A stretch of DNA of 64,000 nt, taken from NCBI GenBank assembly GCA_934446355.1, contig CAKSEC010000001.1, positions 124,001 to 188,000 on the forward strand, written 5' to 3'. The notes below the pieces were generated by a model. The model was not told the DNA's origin, searched no databases, and saw only the letters and a program-made list of their open reading frames with translations. Of the stretch, positions 1-8,262 are shown piece by piece (within the stretch, counting starts at the first letter, position 1; every line of letters begins with the position of its first letter). A program made the translations under genes and the position numbers. Origin of the DNA: an uncultured Oscillospiraceae bacterium (GTDB taxonomy: Bacteria; Bacillota; Clostridia; Oscillospirales; Ruminococcaceae).

Positions 1-1
1 C

Positions 2-115
2 AAGCTTTTCGGCGGCGGCATCGACGTACCCGAACCGATAAATTCGCCCGAAGATTACCTGAAGCTTCTGCGCAGAGGAGAGGTCAGACCAAGGGAACGC
101 ACCTTAGGTATCTGA
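2..115 (+). CDS. C-terminal end of a protein upstream of the PRTase-StiP gene, possibly HpcH/HpaI (CitE-like) aldolase
   Basis: Only the last 37 codons lie in the window, ending at TGA 113-115. The peptide starts KLFGGGIDVPEPIN and ends RPRERTLGI. The next gene follows after 25 nt on the same strand, so the two are probably co-transcribed. Ter-associated biosynthetic modules typically place a CitE/HpcH-like lyase beside the phosphoribosyltransferase and StiP genes, and the peptide would fit its C-terminus. That identity is inferred mainly from context; the fragment has no catalytic motif. Confidence 0.5.
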   Translation, partial: KLFGGGIDVPEPINSPEDYLKLLRRGEVRPRERTLGI

Positions 116-140
116 CGCCCGTCCTTTTTGGAGTAATTAT

Positions 141-2327
141 ATGAAAAACAATACCTCGCATTTATTTTTAGCAAAACGTGAAAACAACCCCTTACGTGAA
201 CACATAATCCTCAACACTCGTCAGGCGAAGCATTTCCCCTCCGACCCCGTGAAAAGCACGGAACTCATGGAGGAACTGGGAAAAAAGCTTGCGCAGGACG
301 GCAGAGCCGATAAGCCGACGCTGGTCATTGCCTTTGCGGAAACAGCCACGGCTATCGGCGCAGTGGTGTCCGGCTTCTTCCACGACTGCTTCTTTGCGGT
401 CACCACACGCGAGCCGCTCCCCGACTGGGCGGCGGCGGTCAGCTTTGAGGAATGCCACAGCCACGCAAAGCAGCACTTCCTGTGCATAAGGGACGAGGAC
501 GCATTCCGCAGGGCGGCTCAGGTTATACTTGTCGATGATGAGTTTACCACCGGCAAAACTGCGGTGAACCTGCGAAATGCGCTGGACAGCTTCCTTGCGC
601 CGAACTGCGTGGTATACGCCGCTTCTCTTGCGGCGTCAGGGCAGAGCCTTGCGCTTTTCCGTGAGGAGGGTATCAGGTCGTTCACTCTGGCAAGCCTTGA
701 GGACATGACCAACTGCGCCGTGCCTGAGCGCTTCTCGCCCGACAAGCCCGCTGCTCCCCGCCCCGCCGGCGATATACGTTATTTCAACGCTATTTACGAC
801 CCTCGGCTCGGCGTGACCTCCGAATACCTCGGCGAGGTATGGAGCTTCTGCAGCCGCATAGCCGACAATATCCCCGCCGCTCCCGACGCAGTGCTTGAAG
901 TAATAGGCACCGAGGAATTTTGCTATCCCCCGCTTCTGCTCGGCAAGATGCTTGCAGGTAAGTTCAGGCGGGTAGTGGTACACTGCACCACCAGAAGCCC
1001 CATGCTTCCGTGCGCCAGTGAAAGAAGCGGCTTTGACGAGCCACCCGCCGGCGAATACCCTATAGTCAGCCGCACAAAGCTGCCCAGTATCTACGACCCC
1101 TCCCGCACGGTATACCTCTACAACACTCAGCCATGCGACCTCAGCATTATCCTGACCGACGCCCCCGACCCCGACAGCGGCGCACTCAGCGAATTATGCG
1201 GCGCAGCGGGCGGCAGGTCGGTAAGCGTGATATCATGGCACGGGAAAAAACTTCCCACCTCATATAATCCGCAGGACGTACGGCTTCTGCTGACAGACAT
1301 CACCGGAATGCTGAAGCCGCTCCCGCCAAAGGAGCGTGAGCCGCTGATACAAAGCGGCGTGCACTACAGCGAGCTTCTGCCCGCAGAATATAAGCCCTCG
1401 CCCGCGTATCTTCGTGAATATGAAAGCGGGCTCAGGCTCTGGGCGAAGAAAAACGCCGACGCCGTGCGCACCGTTTCCGAAGCGATATGGCGGGAAAAGG
1501 GCAGGCGTGCGGTGCTGGTGTCGCTTGCAAGGGCGGGCACTCCCGCCGGGGTACTGATAAAACGGTATATCCGCAAAAAATACGGCGTATCGCTCCCGCA
1601 CTACTCCATCTCGATAATCTTAGGCAAGGGCATTGACCGCCGTGCAATGCAGTATATCCTAGCACGCCACCCCGCAGACGGCATACAGTTCATTGACGGC
1701 TGGACTGGCAAGGGAATGATAACCCGCACCCTGCGCAGTGCAATGGAACAATTCCCGCTTTACGAATACGGTATAGGCAGAGATAAGCTTGACAGGCTGT
1801 GCGATATCGCCGTGCTTGCCGACCCCGCAGGTCTGTGCAGGCTGTGCGGCACTCACGAGGATATGTTCATTCCCTGCGCCTGCCTTAACAGCGTGGTTTC
1901 AGGGCTTTTCAGCAGAACAGTGCTGAATGAAAAGCTGCTGCAGCCCGACAGCTTTCACGGTGCGGCTTATTTCGGAGAACTTGCTGCTGACGACCGTACA
2001 TACGGCTTCATTGAAGCGATAGAGCGTGAGATGAGTTATGATAACGCAGAACTCCCGCCACCCGCAGCAGGCTCAGGTCTTGCAGAAACGCACGAAATAG
2101 CCGCCGCTTTCGGCATAAGCAGCATAAATCTGGTGAAGCCCGGCATAGGCGAAACCACCAGAGTGCTTCTGCGGCGCATTCCCGACCTTATCCTGCTGAA
2201 AAGCAAGGACAGCCCCCTGACCCGCCACATCGCAGAACTTGCCGCAGAAAAGGGCGTAGAGGTACGGGAATACCCCCTGCGCTGCTATGAAGCCTGCGGC
2301 ATAATAAAGGTAATGGACAATGTATAA
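141..2327 (+). CDS. Phosphoribosyltransferase-TRSP-StiP fusion protein of a Ter-associated biosynthetic module
   Basis: The 728-residue protein looks like two usually separate proteins joined. Residues 1-200 form a type I phosphoribosyltransferase: the PRPP-binding loop is VDDEFTTGKT at 131-140, with FAETATAIG at 65-73. Residues about 215-345 match the TRSP domain that follows such PRTases, including the signature T-R-S-P at 284-287. Residues about 370-728 match the StiP family (annotated as cysteine protease StiP): GVHYSELLP at 406-414, LARAGTPAG at 462-470, PHYSISII from 486 and IQFIDGWTGKG at 515-525. In Ter-linked gene sets these proteins are predicted to help make a nucleoside-like metabolite; the actual reaction is unknown. 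The start is ATG behind GGAG. The 3' end overlaps the HAD gene by 8 nt, which suggests translational coupling. The domain calls are firm; the protease label on StiP is family naming, not evidence of proteolysis here. Confidence 0.85.
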   Translation: MKNNTSHLFLAKRENNPLREHIILNTRQAKHFPSDPVKSTELMEELGKKLAQDGRADKPTLVIAFAETATAIGAVVSGFFHDCFFAVTTREPLPDWAAAVSFEECHSHAKQHFLCIRDEDAFRRAAQVILVDDEFTTGKTAVNLRNALDSFLAPNCVVYAASLAASGQSLALFREEGIRSFTLASLEDMTNCAVPERFSPDKPAAPRPAGDIRYFNAIYDPRLGVTSEYLGEVWSFCSRIADNIPAAPDAVLEVIGTEEFCYPPLLLGKMLAGKFRRVVVHCTTRSPMLPCASERSGFDEPPAGEYPIVSRTKLPSIYDPSRTVYLYNTQPCDLSIILTDAPDPDSGALSELCGAAGGRSVSVISWHGKKLPTSYNPQDVRLLLTDITGMLKPLPPKEREPLIQSGVHYSELLPAEYKPSPAYLREYESGLRLWAKKNADAVRTVSEAIWREKGRRAVLVSLARAGTPAGVLIKRYIRKKYGVSLPHYSISIILGKGIDRRAMQYILARHPADGIQFIDGWTGKGMITRTLRSAMEQFPLYEYGIGRDKLDRLCDIAVLADPAGLCRLCGTHEDMFIPCACLNSVVSGLFSRTVLNEKLLQPDSFHGAAYFGELAADDRTYGFIEAIEREMSYDNAELPPPAAGSGLAETHEIAAAFGISSINLVKPGIGETTRVLLRRIPDLILLKSKDSPLTRHIAELAAEKGVEVREYPLRCYEACGIIKVMDNV

Positions 2328-3090
2328 GCTGATGTTCACCGACCTTGACGGCACGCTGATATTCTCTGCGGCAAAAAAGCAGCATGGCGATATCGTCTGC
2401 GAATACAAGGGCGATACTGAAATATCCTGCATTACTGCGCTGCAGCAGCGGCTGCTTCCGAAGCTTCATTTGATACCGGTGACCACCCGCAGCATTGAGC
2501 AATACCGCAGGATACGCTTCCCCGACGGCTTCTCCCCGAAATACGCCCTGACCGACAACGGCGGGAATCTTCTGATAAACGGCGTTCCCGACAAAGACTG
2601 GGCGGAGCACTACCTGAGCATGACCCGTGAATGCGCCGCCGAACTTCAGCAATGCAGGCTGCTTCTCGAACAGGACGAACACCGCAGCTTTGAGATACGC
2701 ATTGTGGACGGGCTGTTCCTGTTCACGAAGTCCGACGAGCCGGAAAAGTCGCTCGCACAGCTTTATTCCGCCGCAGGCAGCAAACTCCGGTGCTTCTCCA
2801 CCGGAAAGAAGCTGTATGTCCTGCCCGCAGGTCTGTGCAAAGGAAGTGCGGCAAAGCGGCTCGCTGACCGGATATCACCCGAAAGCCCTATCATCTGCGC
2901 AGGCGACAGCACGATGGATATTCAGCTGCTGAATATCGCCGATACAGCGCTTTTTCCGGACGATATCCCAAGCGAACTCATCACCGCCTGTGAAAAAATA
3001 AGCGCACCAAGGGACAGATTTCCCGAATTTGTCACACAATACTTCAGCAAAACTGACAAGGATACGAAAAATGACTCTGATATTTGTTGA
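2320..3090 (+). CDS. HAD-superfamily phosphatase of the Ter-associated module
   Basis: The 256-residue protein has the HAD signatures: DLDGT at 8-12 with nucleophile Asp8 and acid/base Asp10, a motif II Thr in the VTTRS stretch near 54-58, a Lys in GLCKGSAA near 174, and GDSTMD at 195-200 for Mg2+ binding. A cap region lies between motifs II and III, as in Cof-type (type II) HADs. It starts inside the end of the PRTase-StiP gene and its own 3' end overlaps hemZ by 20 nt. A HAD phosphatase is a standard partner of PRTase-TRSP and StiP in Ter-linked sets, where it presumably removes phosphate from a sugar-phosphate intermediate. Its substrate is not known. Confidence 0.85.
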   Translation: MYKLMFTDLDGTLIFSAAKKQHGDIVCEYKGDTEISCITALQQRLLPKLHLIPVTTRSIEQYRRIRFPDGFSPKYALTDNGGNLLINGVPDKDWAEHYLSMTRECAAELQQCRLLLEQDEHRSFEIRIVDGLFLFTKSDEPEKSLAQLYSAAGSKLRCFSTGKKLYVLPAGLCKGSAAKRLADRISPESPIICAGDSTMDIQLLNIADTALFPDDIPSELITACEKISAPRDRFPEFVTQYFSKTDKDTKNDSDIC

Positions 3091-4489
3091 CCATGGATTC
3101 CAGTACGAAATTGAGCGGCTTTTCAGAAGCTTCTTCCCGCCGATGAAGCTTGCCCTTTCCACCGACCCCGCCGACGCACAGGGCGACTATTGCCTGACCC
3201 GCCGACAGATAAGCGGCGATACCACGCTTTCGGTCGAGTTTTCCTGCAGCGGCAGAAAATACTCGATGAGCCTTACGCTGCCCTCGGATACTCCGGAAAA
3301 GGAGCAGGAGCGTGAACTGTGCATTCTGCTCTACAAGGCGCTTCGTGAATACACCGGTCACGACCTGCCGTGGGGTATCCTCACCGGAGTACGGCCGGTA
3401 AAGGTCATCTCCGCTCTTACCGACGCACAGGCAGAGCAGAAATACCTCGTCAGCGGAAAGAAGCTTGCCCTCGCCCGCAGGATACAGCAGGTGCAGAAGC
3501 CGCTTGAGGACAGCATTCCTGCAAACTCGTTCAGCCTTTATGTGTCGATCCCGTTCTGCCCCACACGCTGCAGCTATTGCAGTTTTGTGTCGCATTCCGT
3601 GGATTCTGCTGCGGCAAGACTTGACGAATACCTGCAGAAAATGACGGAAGAAATGAAGCAGCTTGCCACCATTTCACGCCATCTGGGGCTTATGCCTGAT
3701 ACCGTCTACTTTGGCGGAGGCACGCCCACCGTGCTTTCTGCGGAGCAGCTAAAGCGCCTGTTTGACGCACTCCACTGCTTCGACCTCTCGCATATCCGTG
3801 AATTTACTGTCGAAGCCGGCAGACCCGACACCATCACCCCCGAAAAGCTTCATGCGATAAAGGACGCCGGCGCAGGCAGAATAAGCGTGAATCCCCAGAC
3901 TATGAACAACGGCGTGCTGAAAGCTATCGGCAGGGCGCATACCAGCGAGCAGACCGTTGACGCATTCCTCATGGCGAGAGAAGTCGGCTTTGACGTGATA
4001 AACATGGACCTTATTGCAGGGCTTCCCACCGATACCGAGGAAAGCTTTGCGGCAAGCCTTGACACGGTGTGCGGACTGTCCCCTGAAAACATCACCGTGC
4101 ACAGCCTTTCGCTGAAGCGTGCTTCCACGCTGTTCCACGAGCAGAACGAGCGGCAGTACGGCACGGCTATGGGAATGATAGACTATGCTCATAAAACGCT
4201 TGCCCAGCAGGGATATATCCCCTACTACCTCTACAGGCAGAAAAACACCGCCGACGATCAGGAAAACACCGGATACTCAAAGCCCGGCTGCGAGAGCCTT
4301 TACAACACCTACATCATGGAGGAGCTGCAAACTATCCTTGCAGTTGGCGCAGGAGCGTCCACCAAGCTAGTGGACAGGCAGGGCGGCAGAATAAAGCGTA
4401 TCACGAATCATAAATACCCATATGAGTATTTGGACAGATTTAACGATATTCTGGAAAACAAACGCCAGATTTTTGGATTTTTCGTATAA
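3071..4489 (+). CDS. hemZ: HemZ-type oxygen-independent coproporphyrinogen III oxidase (radical SAM)
   Basis: The 472-residue radical SAM protein has the cluster motif CPTRCSYC (Cys163, Cys167, Cys170 counting from this start) and the glycine motif YFGGGTPT, as in the HemN/HemZ group. The N-terminal domain containing GILTGVRPVK is typical of HemZ rather than HemN. The family oxidatively decarboxylates coproporphyrinogen III in anaerobic haem synthesis, though some members are HemW-like haem chaperones. No other haem gene is in the window. I chose ATG 3071 because HemZ proteins begin near MTLIF; an in-frame start at 3029 would add 14 untypical residues. The start lies inside the HAD gene, so it is translated from the same message. 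Confidence 0.85.
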   Translation: MTLIFVDHGFQYEIERLFRSFFPPMKLALSTDPADAQGDYCLTRRQISGDTTLSVEFSCSGRKYSMSLTLPSDTPEKEQERELCILLYKALREYTGHDLPWGILTGVRPVKVISALTDAQAEQKYLVSGKKLALARRIQQVQKPLEDSIPANSFSLYVSIPFCPTRCSYCSFVSHSVDSAAARLDEYLQKMTEEMKQLATISRHLGLMPDTVYFGGGTPTVLSAEQLKRLFDALHCFDLSHIREFTVEAGRPDTITPEKLHAIKDAGAGRISVNPQTMNNGVLKAIGRAHTSEQTVDAFLMAREVGFDVINMDLIAGLPTDTEESFAASLDTVCGLSPENITVHSLSLKRASTLFHEQNERQYGTAMGMIDYAHKTLAQQGYIPYYLYRQKNTADDQENTGYSKPGCESLYNTYIMEELQTILAVGAGASTKLVDRQGGRIKRITNHKYPYEYLDRFNDILENKRQIFGFFV

Positions 4490-4515
4490 CTTCACGCTTT
4501 GACCGTTGAAAATAG

Positions 4516-4544
4516 TTGACAAACGACGATTTTTGTTATAAAAT
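4516..4544 (+). promoter_or_regulatory. Sigma-A type promoter for the DUF4870 gene
   Basis: TTGACA at 4516-4521 and TAAAAT at 4539-4544 are separated by 17 nt. It lies 88 nt before the ATG at 4632, just after the end of hemZ. Confidence 0.75.
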
Positions 4545-4631
4545 TATAGCAAGGTGTCCTATGGTTTACTTGCGGGGTATGTGGCACGCTGCAGCATTCC
4601 AAGACGCTATATATTTTAGGAGGTACTTATT

Positions 4632-4961
4632 ATGGATTCTAACGATAAGGTATTTAGTGTTATCGGCTATTTCGGATTTCTGTTCCTTGTTCCGCTGCTT
4701 GCAGGCAAGACTGAATTCACACGTTATCATGCAAATCAGGGTCTGGTGCTGTTCATCTGCGAGGCTATTCTCGGCGTGATACTCGGCATCGTATGCGCTG
4801 TCACCGGCTGGATCCCCGTTGTGGGCGGCATAGTTGCAGGCATTCTCTGGACCATCGAGGGTATATTCTCTCTGGCATTCCTCATCGTCGGCGTCGTACA
4901 CGCTGCTAACGGCGAGATGAAGCCGCTCCCCGGTATCGGTCAGATCACCATCATCAAGTAA
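4632..4961 (+). CDS. DUF4870-like small membrane protein
   Basis: The 109-residue protein has hydrophobic segments at about 8-24, 36-58 and 60-88 and the family-like stretch TEFTRYHANQG ahead of the second segment, with GIPVVG-like turns between helices. It is probably an integral membrane protein of three or four helices with both termini short. DUF4870/Tic20-like proteins have no settled function. An excellent ribosome binding site (AGGAGG, 10 nt before ATG) and its own near-consensus promoter suggest good expression. It is monocistronic: downstream come repeat copy 1 and a terminator. Confidence 0.8.
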   Translation: MDSNDKVFSVIGYFGFLFLVPLLAGKTEFTRYHANQGLVLFICEAILGVILGIVCAVTGWIPVVGGIVAGILWTIEGIFSLAFLIVGVVHAANGEMKPLPGIGQITIIK

Positions 4962-4964
4962 TAT

Positions 4965-5069
4965 CAGACTGTCAATAAACCCTCATCTTCGTCGTCACAC
5001 GCCATACGGCTAGGCTTTGTGCCTGCCGTATGGCGTGTTCCTAGAATCTGAGGGCTTCTTGCCAGTCTG
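4965..5069 (-). repeat. Dispersed structured repeat, copy 1 (flanks reversed, loop inverted)
   Basis: This 105-bp element has terminal arms CAGACTG (4965-4971) and CAGTCTG (5063-5069) and inner arms CCCTCA and TGAGGG. The central hairpin is a perfect 14-bp stem (4997-5010 with 5025-5038) around a 14-nt loop (5011-5024). Compared with copies 2 and 3 the flanks are reverse-complemented, but the loop TAGGCTTTGTGCCT reads in the same window direction as theirs. The loop is therefore inverted relative to its flanks. The copy lies in the convergent gap between the DUF4870 gene and khpB. Confidence 0.9.
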
Positions 5070-5086
5070 AAAGCAGCTTAAATCCC

Positions 5087-5116
5087 AAGCCCCCGACAAC
5101 AATTCGGGGGCTTTTT
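5087..5116 (+). terminator. Rho-independent terminator after the DUF4870 gene
   Basis: The stem AAGCCCCCGA (5087-5096) pairs with the TCGGGGGCTT arm ending at 5113 and is followed by a T run. It lies just beyond repeat copy 1. Confidence 0.85.
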
Positions 5117-5132
5117 ATATGCGCCGATAATA

Positions 5133-5166
5133 CAAAATCTCCGCCCTTGAATCAAAGGCGGAGATT
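5133..5166 (-). terminator. Terminator of the rpmH-khpB operon
   Basis: A 10-bp inverted repeat (AATCTCCGCC at 5136-5145 with GGCGGAGATT at 5157-5166) reads on the minus strand into TTTTGT. It sits 14 nt beyond the khpB stop. Confidence 0.8.
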
Positions 5167-5179
5167 GATTTTATTCAGC

Positions 5180-6154
5180 TTAAAGCTCTATCTTTCCGTA
5201 AAGAGTCGCATTTCTCTCAGCGTCTACAGTTTCCTTGGAAAACTCGCCTGCATTTGCATTCTCATCAGGCTCATAGGCTCTGCGCTTGTATTCACGCTCG
5301 AAGCTTGTCGAGAATCCCGTTGACTGGCGATAGTTGCGGGTATTGCCGTTTCCTGTGCGCTCGCCCCTGTCGCTGCGGTCGTTCCGTCTTGAACGGCGGT
5401 TTCCGTCAAACTTGGGCTTGTCTGCGTATATTACGACCTTTCTGTAAGGCTCAACGCCTGTGGAGTGGCTGGATACGCCCTCTATCTCAGCAACACAGCT
5501 GTGGATAATGCGGCGCTCATACGGATTCATCGGTTCAAGGGCTATCTTCCTGCCCTGCTTGAGCACCTTTGCCGAGGTGCGCTTTGCAAGCGATTCAAGC
5601 GTTTCACGGCGCTTGTCACGGTAGCCGTTGCAGTCGATGGATATGCGGCAGTAGGACTCCTCCGTGCGGTTGCTTGCGAGAATAGTGAGGTACTGCAGGC
5701 TGTCGAGCGTTTCGCCTCGTCTGCCGATAACTACGCCCAGCTTCTCGCCGGTGATATCCAGAACGATATTTCCGTCACGGCGCAGTGCGTTTATCTCGAA
5801 GTTCTCTAACCCCAGCGCATGGAGCACATCTGTCAGATACTTCTTTGCTGCCTGAACCTTTGCGCTGTTCTCTATGCTGAAATCTGCGGGAAGCTCAGCG
5901 GGAGCGGACTCGCTCTCGTCCTCCTCAAAGGAAGCGGGAGCGGGCTCTTCTTCCGGCTGCGCGGGAGCGGCAGGCTCCACAGCAGCGGGAGCCTCGTAGC
6001 TTGCAAGCACTCTTGCTGTGCCCTTGAGCCCGAACAGACCCTTTCTGGGCTGTTCAAGGATGTCGAAGTCTATCTCCTCAACAGGCACGCCGAATTCAGC
6101 CGCTGCGAGTGCCTTAGCTTCTTCAACTGTTTTTGCTGTGAATTCATTCTTCAT
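5180..6154 (-). CDS. khpB: KhpB/Jag RNA-binding protein (SpoIIIJ-associated)
   Basis: The 324-residue protein has three parts: an N-terminal Jag domain (about 1-50, opening MKNEFTAKTVEEA), a KH domain with the GRRG loop in GVVIGRRGETLDSLQYL, and a C-terminal R3H domain containing MNPYERRIIHSCV. Acidic, Ala/Pro-rich sequence links the Jag and KH parts, and an Arg/Asn-rich tail of about 70 residues follows R3H. KhpB partners KhpA in RNA binding and affects cell division and envelope synthesis in other Firmicutes. I start it at ATG 6154 (Jag N-terminus, close behind AGGGGAAC); the longer frame from 6181 overlaps yidC. It follows yidC directly, the usual order. Confidence 0.93.
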   Translation of the reverse strand: MKNEFTAKTVEEAKALAAAEFGVPVEEIDFDILEQPRKGLFGLKGTARVLASYEAPAAVEPAAPAQPEEEPAPASFEEDESESAPAELPADFSIENSAKVQAAKKYLTDVLHALGLENFEINALRRDGNIVLDITGEKLGVVIGRRGETLDSLQYLTILASNRTEESYCRISIDCNGYRDKRRETLESLAKRTSAKVLKQGRKIALEPMNPYERRIIHSCVAEIEGVSSHSTGVEPYRKVVIYADKPKFDGNRRSRRNDRSDRGERTGNGNTRNYRQSTGFSTSFEREYKRRAYEPDENANAGEFSKETVDAERNATLYGKIEL

Positions 6155-6177
6155 AATGTTCCCCTTTTGTCTGACGT

Positions 6178-7740
6178 TCACTCGTCCTCGTCGTCGTGGT
6201 ATTCCTCGCCGTACTTCTCAGCGTCTGCCTTGCGGGCTGCTGCAAGCTTGCGGCGGTTTATCTCCTTCTGGGTCAGCTTTTCACCGTCGTATTCTGCAAG
6301 GGCGTTCTCGTCCTCAGTTTCTCTCCTCTGCTTTGCTTCCTTTGCAGCGGCCTTCATGCGCTCGTTGTATTCAGCCTCAGCCTGCGCACGAAGCTTTGCG
6401 GGGCTGTAAAGCTTGTTCAGCAGCAGCGTCTGACCAATGCCGAACAGGTAGCTTATCGTCCAGTAGAAGCCTGCGCCGGCAGGTACTGTGAATACCAGCA
6501 CAAGTGAGAATATAGGCATGATGAACATTGTTGCCTTCATGCAGCCGGTGTTCGTGCCGGGGCTGTTCATCTCCATGGTCTTGTTGGAAATGAGCGTCTG
6601 AGCCATGGAGAAAACGAATGCAAGTATCGGGATAAGGATCATGGGCCAGCCCATATTGCTTGCCGGGTCCTTACCGAGCGGGATACCGAGGAAGTTCAGC
6701 TTGTCGTTCAGTTCGGCAAGATTATCGAGGTCGCCCTGACTGTTCAGCTTGAACACAGAGGTGTCGATCTTCATCGTTGCGTCCTTGTCGATCTCTATCA
6801 TCTGACCGAACAGGTCGATAGCATAAAGCTCTCTCTGCAGCGTAGAAGCCTGAGTGTAGTTGATGGTAACAACGCCGTCGCTGTTCGCCGAGATCTTCAG
6901 CGTACCAAACTGACGCTGAACTGTTTCAAATGCAGTCCTTGTAGCAGAACTGAAGCCATGTTCCTGCCTGTAGGCGGTCTTTTCCGCCTCATCGGTGATG
7001 GCGTCAAGTTCCTTCTGCTCGTCAGAGGTGATCGAGTAAAGGTCGGTCTTTGCGAAAAGGTCGTTTCCGGAATCAGCGGAATAAGCCTTCTTCATGCTGT
7101 CCTCGATAACAGCGGATACTACGTCCTTGGTCTGCTTGTCAAGCTTCGTGAATACCTGCTCAGTCACAGGCTCGCCGCCCTCTTCAAGACAGTTCTGGTT
7201 GTAGTATTCAAGTATCTTCTTTGCGTCACGCACGATGTCCTCATGCTTTGTGAGGGCGTCGCCGGTAAGTTCCTGCGTGTTGGCGTATTCATCAAAGAAT
7301 ATCTTCGCCGAAGCCACGTAATAGGACTCGCGCATTATCTGCGTGGTGTTGTTCATGTGCTTGATGTGCGTCATGGGTTTATACACAACATCGAGTACGC
7401 CGAACAGAAGCAGGAAAGTTATGAGCATAGTGCCGCAGCCGCCCATCGGGCTGTAGCCCTGCTGCTGGAGTTTTGCAAGTTCCTCCTGCTGCTTCTGCTG
7501 GTTGTTTTTGTATTTCTGCTGTATCTCCCTTACCTTAGGTGCGAATATAGCCGATTTAGCAGAGTTTTTCTGCTGCTTTATCGACAGCGGGAGCATTGCA
7601 AGCTTTACGATGAATGTAAACACCAATATCGCCACGCCGATGCTGGCGGCGGTGTTTTTGCATATCACCTCGTAGATAGCCCACAGCACATAGCCGAGAG
7701 GGTAACCTATAATGTTGTACAGGAACTCTATTGTGTCCAC
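6178..7740 (-). CDS. yidC: Membrane protein insertase YidC/Oxa1
   Basis: The 520-residue protein inserts proteins into the cytoplasmic membrane alone or with SecYEG. A first membrane segment lies near 10-30, then AASIGVAILVFTFIVKLAMLP opens the conserved YidC core, and three more hydrophobic segments follow after about residue 365. A predicted extracellular insert of roughly 225 residues (about 130-355, rich in Asp, Lys and Thr) separates the second and third core helices; this is much longer than in Bacillus SpoIIIJ, which is about 260 residues overall. No lipobox is visible. The C-terminal 80 residues are Lys/Arg/Glu-rich, as expected for ribosome contact. It sits between yidD and khpB in the usual order. 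Confidence 0.93.
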   Translation of the reverse strand: MDTIEFLYNIIGYPLGYVLWAIYEVICKNTAASIGVAILVFTFIVKLAMLPLSIKQQKNSAKSAIFAPKVREIQQKYKNNQQKQQEELAKLQQQGYSPMGGCGTMLITFLLLFGVLDVVYKPMTHIKHMNNTTQIMRESYYVASAKIFFDEYANTQELTGDALTKHEDIVRDAKKILEYYNQNCLEEGGEPVTEQVFTKLDKQTKDVVSAVIEDSMKKAYSADSGNDLFAKTDLYSITSDEQKELDAITDEAEKTAYRQEHGFSSATRTAFETVQRQFGTLKISANSDGVVTINYTQASTLQRELYAIDLFGQMIEIDKDATMKIDTSVFKLNSQGDLDNLAELNDKLNFLGIPLGKDPASNMGWPMILIPILAFVFSMAQTLISNKTMEMNSPGTNTGCMKATMFIMPIFSLVLVFTVPAGAGFYWTISYLFGIGQTLLLNKLYSPAKLRAQAEAEYNERMKAAAKEAKQRRETEDENALAEYDGEKLTQKEINRRKLAAARKADAEKYGEEYHDDEDE

Positions 7741-7935
7741 GTCCTTTCATGTTCTGCGGCTGAGGGGTGAGGGGTGTTCGCCGCTGCTTTCCGACCGGTA
7801 AAACCGGCGTATTGTGAATGGTATATAGGAGCGCCGGCAAAAGCCGAAGCCCCGTTAATTGCAGCAGTGCCGCAATAGTTTTCGCTGGTCAGTGTGCCAG
7901 ACAGCAGCACGATCACGCTGCCATATCCGGCATAT

Positions 7936-8262
7936 TCAGGCTCTGTGCGCTGTATATCCGTCCTTTAAGCTGCCGAGGTAATCTGCGCTGCCGTCCTCCG
8001 GCAGACCGAAATCCGGCGGCACAGGAAGCTTTTCCGGGCGGAAGCAGAACTTCTGCGGCACCGGGTCGATACCGCCCGCGCCGTAGGGATTGCACCGCAT
8101 TATCCTCCATAAAGCCAAATAACCGCCCCTGACCGCACCAAAGCGACGAACAGCGGTAAGCCCGTATTCGGAGCAGCTTGGATAATAGCGGCAGCACGGC
8201 GGCAGGATCTTTGACAGCGTAAGTCTGTACAGCTTGATTATTCCTATAAATAAGTATTTCAT
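7936..8262 (-). CDS. yidD: Membrane protein insertion efficiency factor YidD
   Basis: The 108-residue protein carries the family signature CCRYYPSCSEYG (residues about 23-34) and RCNPYGAGGIDPVP near 59-72. YidD is a small membrane-associated protein that helps YidC-dependent insertion. The C-terminal 35 residues after the core are variable. It overlaps the end of rnpA by 4 nt, so the two are translationally coupled. A 195-nt gap separates it from yidC, with no gene that I can see. Confidence 0.92.
   Translation of the reverse strand: MKYLFIGIIKLYRLTLSKILPPCCRYYPSCSEYGLTAVRRFGAVRGGYLALWRIMRCNPYGAGGIDPVPQKFCFRPEKLPVPPDFGLPEDGSADYLGSLKDGYTAHRA

Noticed and set aside
4965..5069. Repeat copies as simple bidirectional terminators
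   Set aside because: None of the four is followed by a T run, copy 1 has a separate normal terminator next to it, and copy 2 lies in a leader rather than at a gene end.
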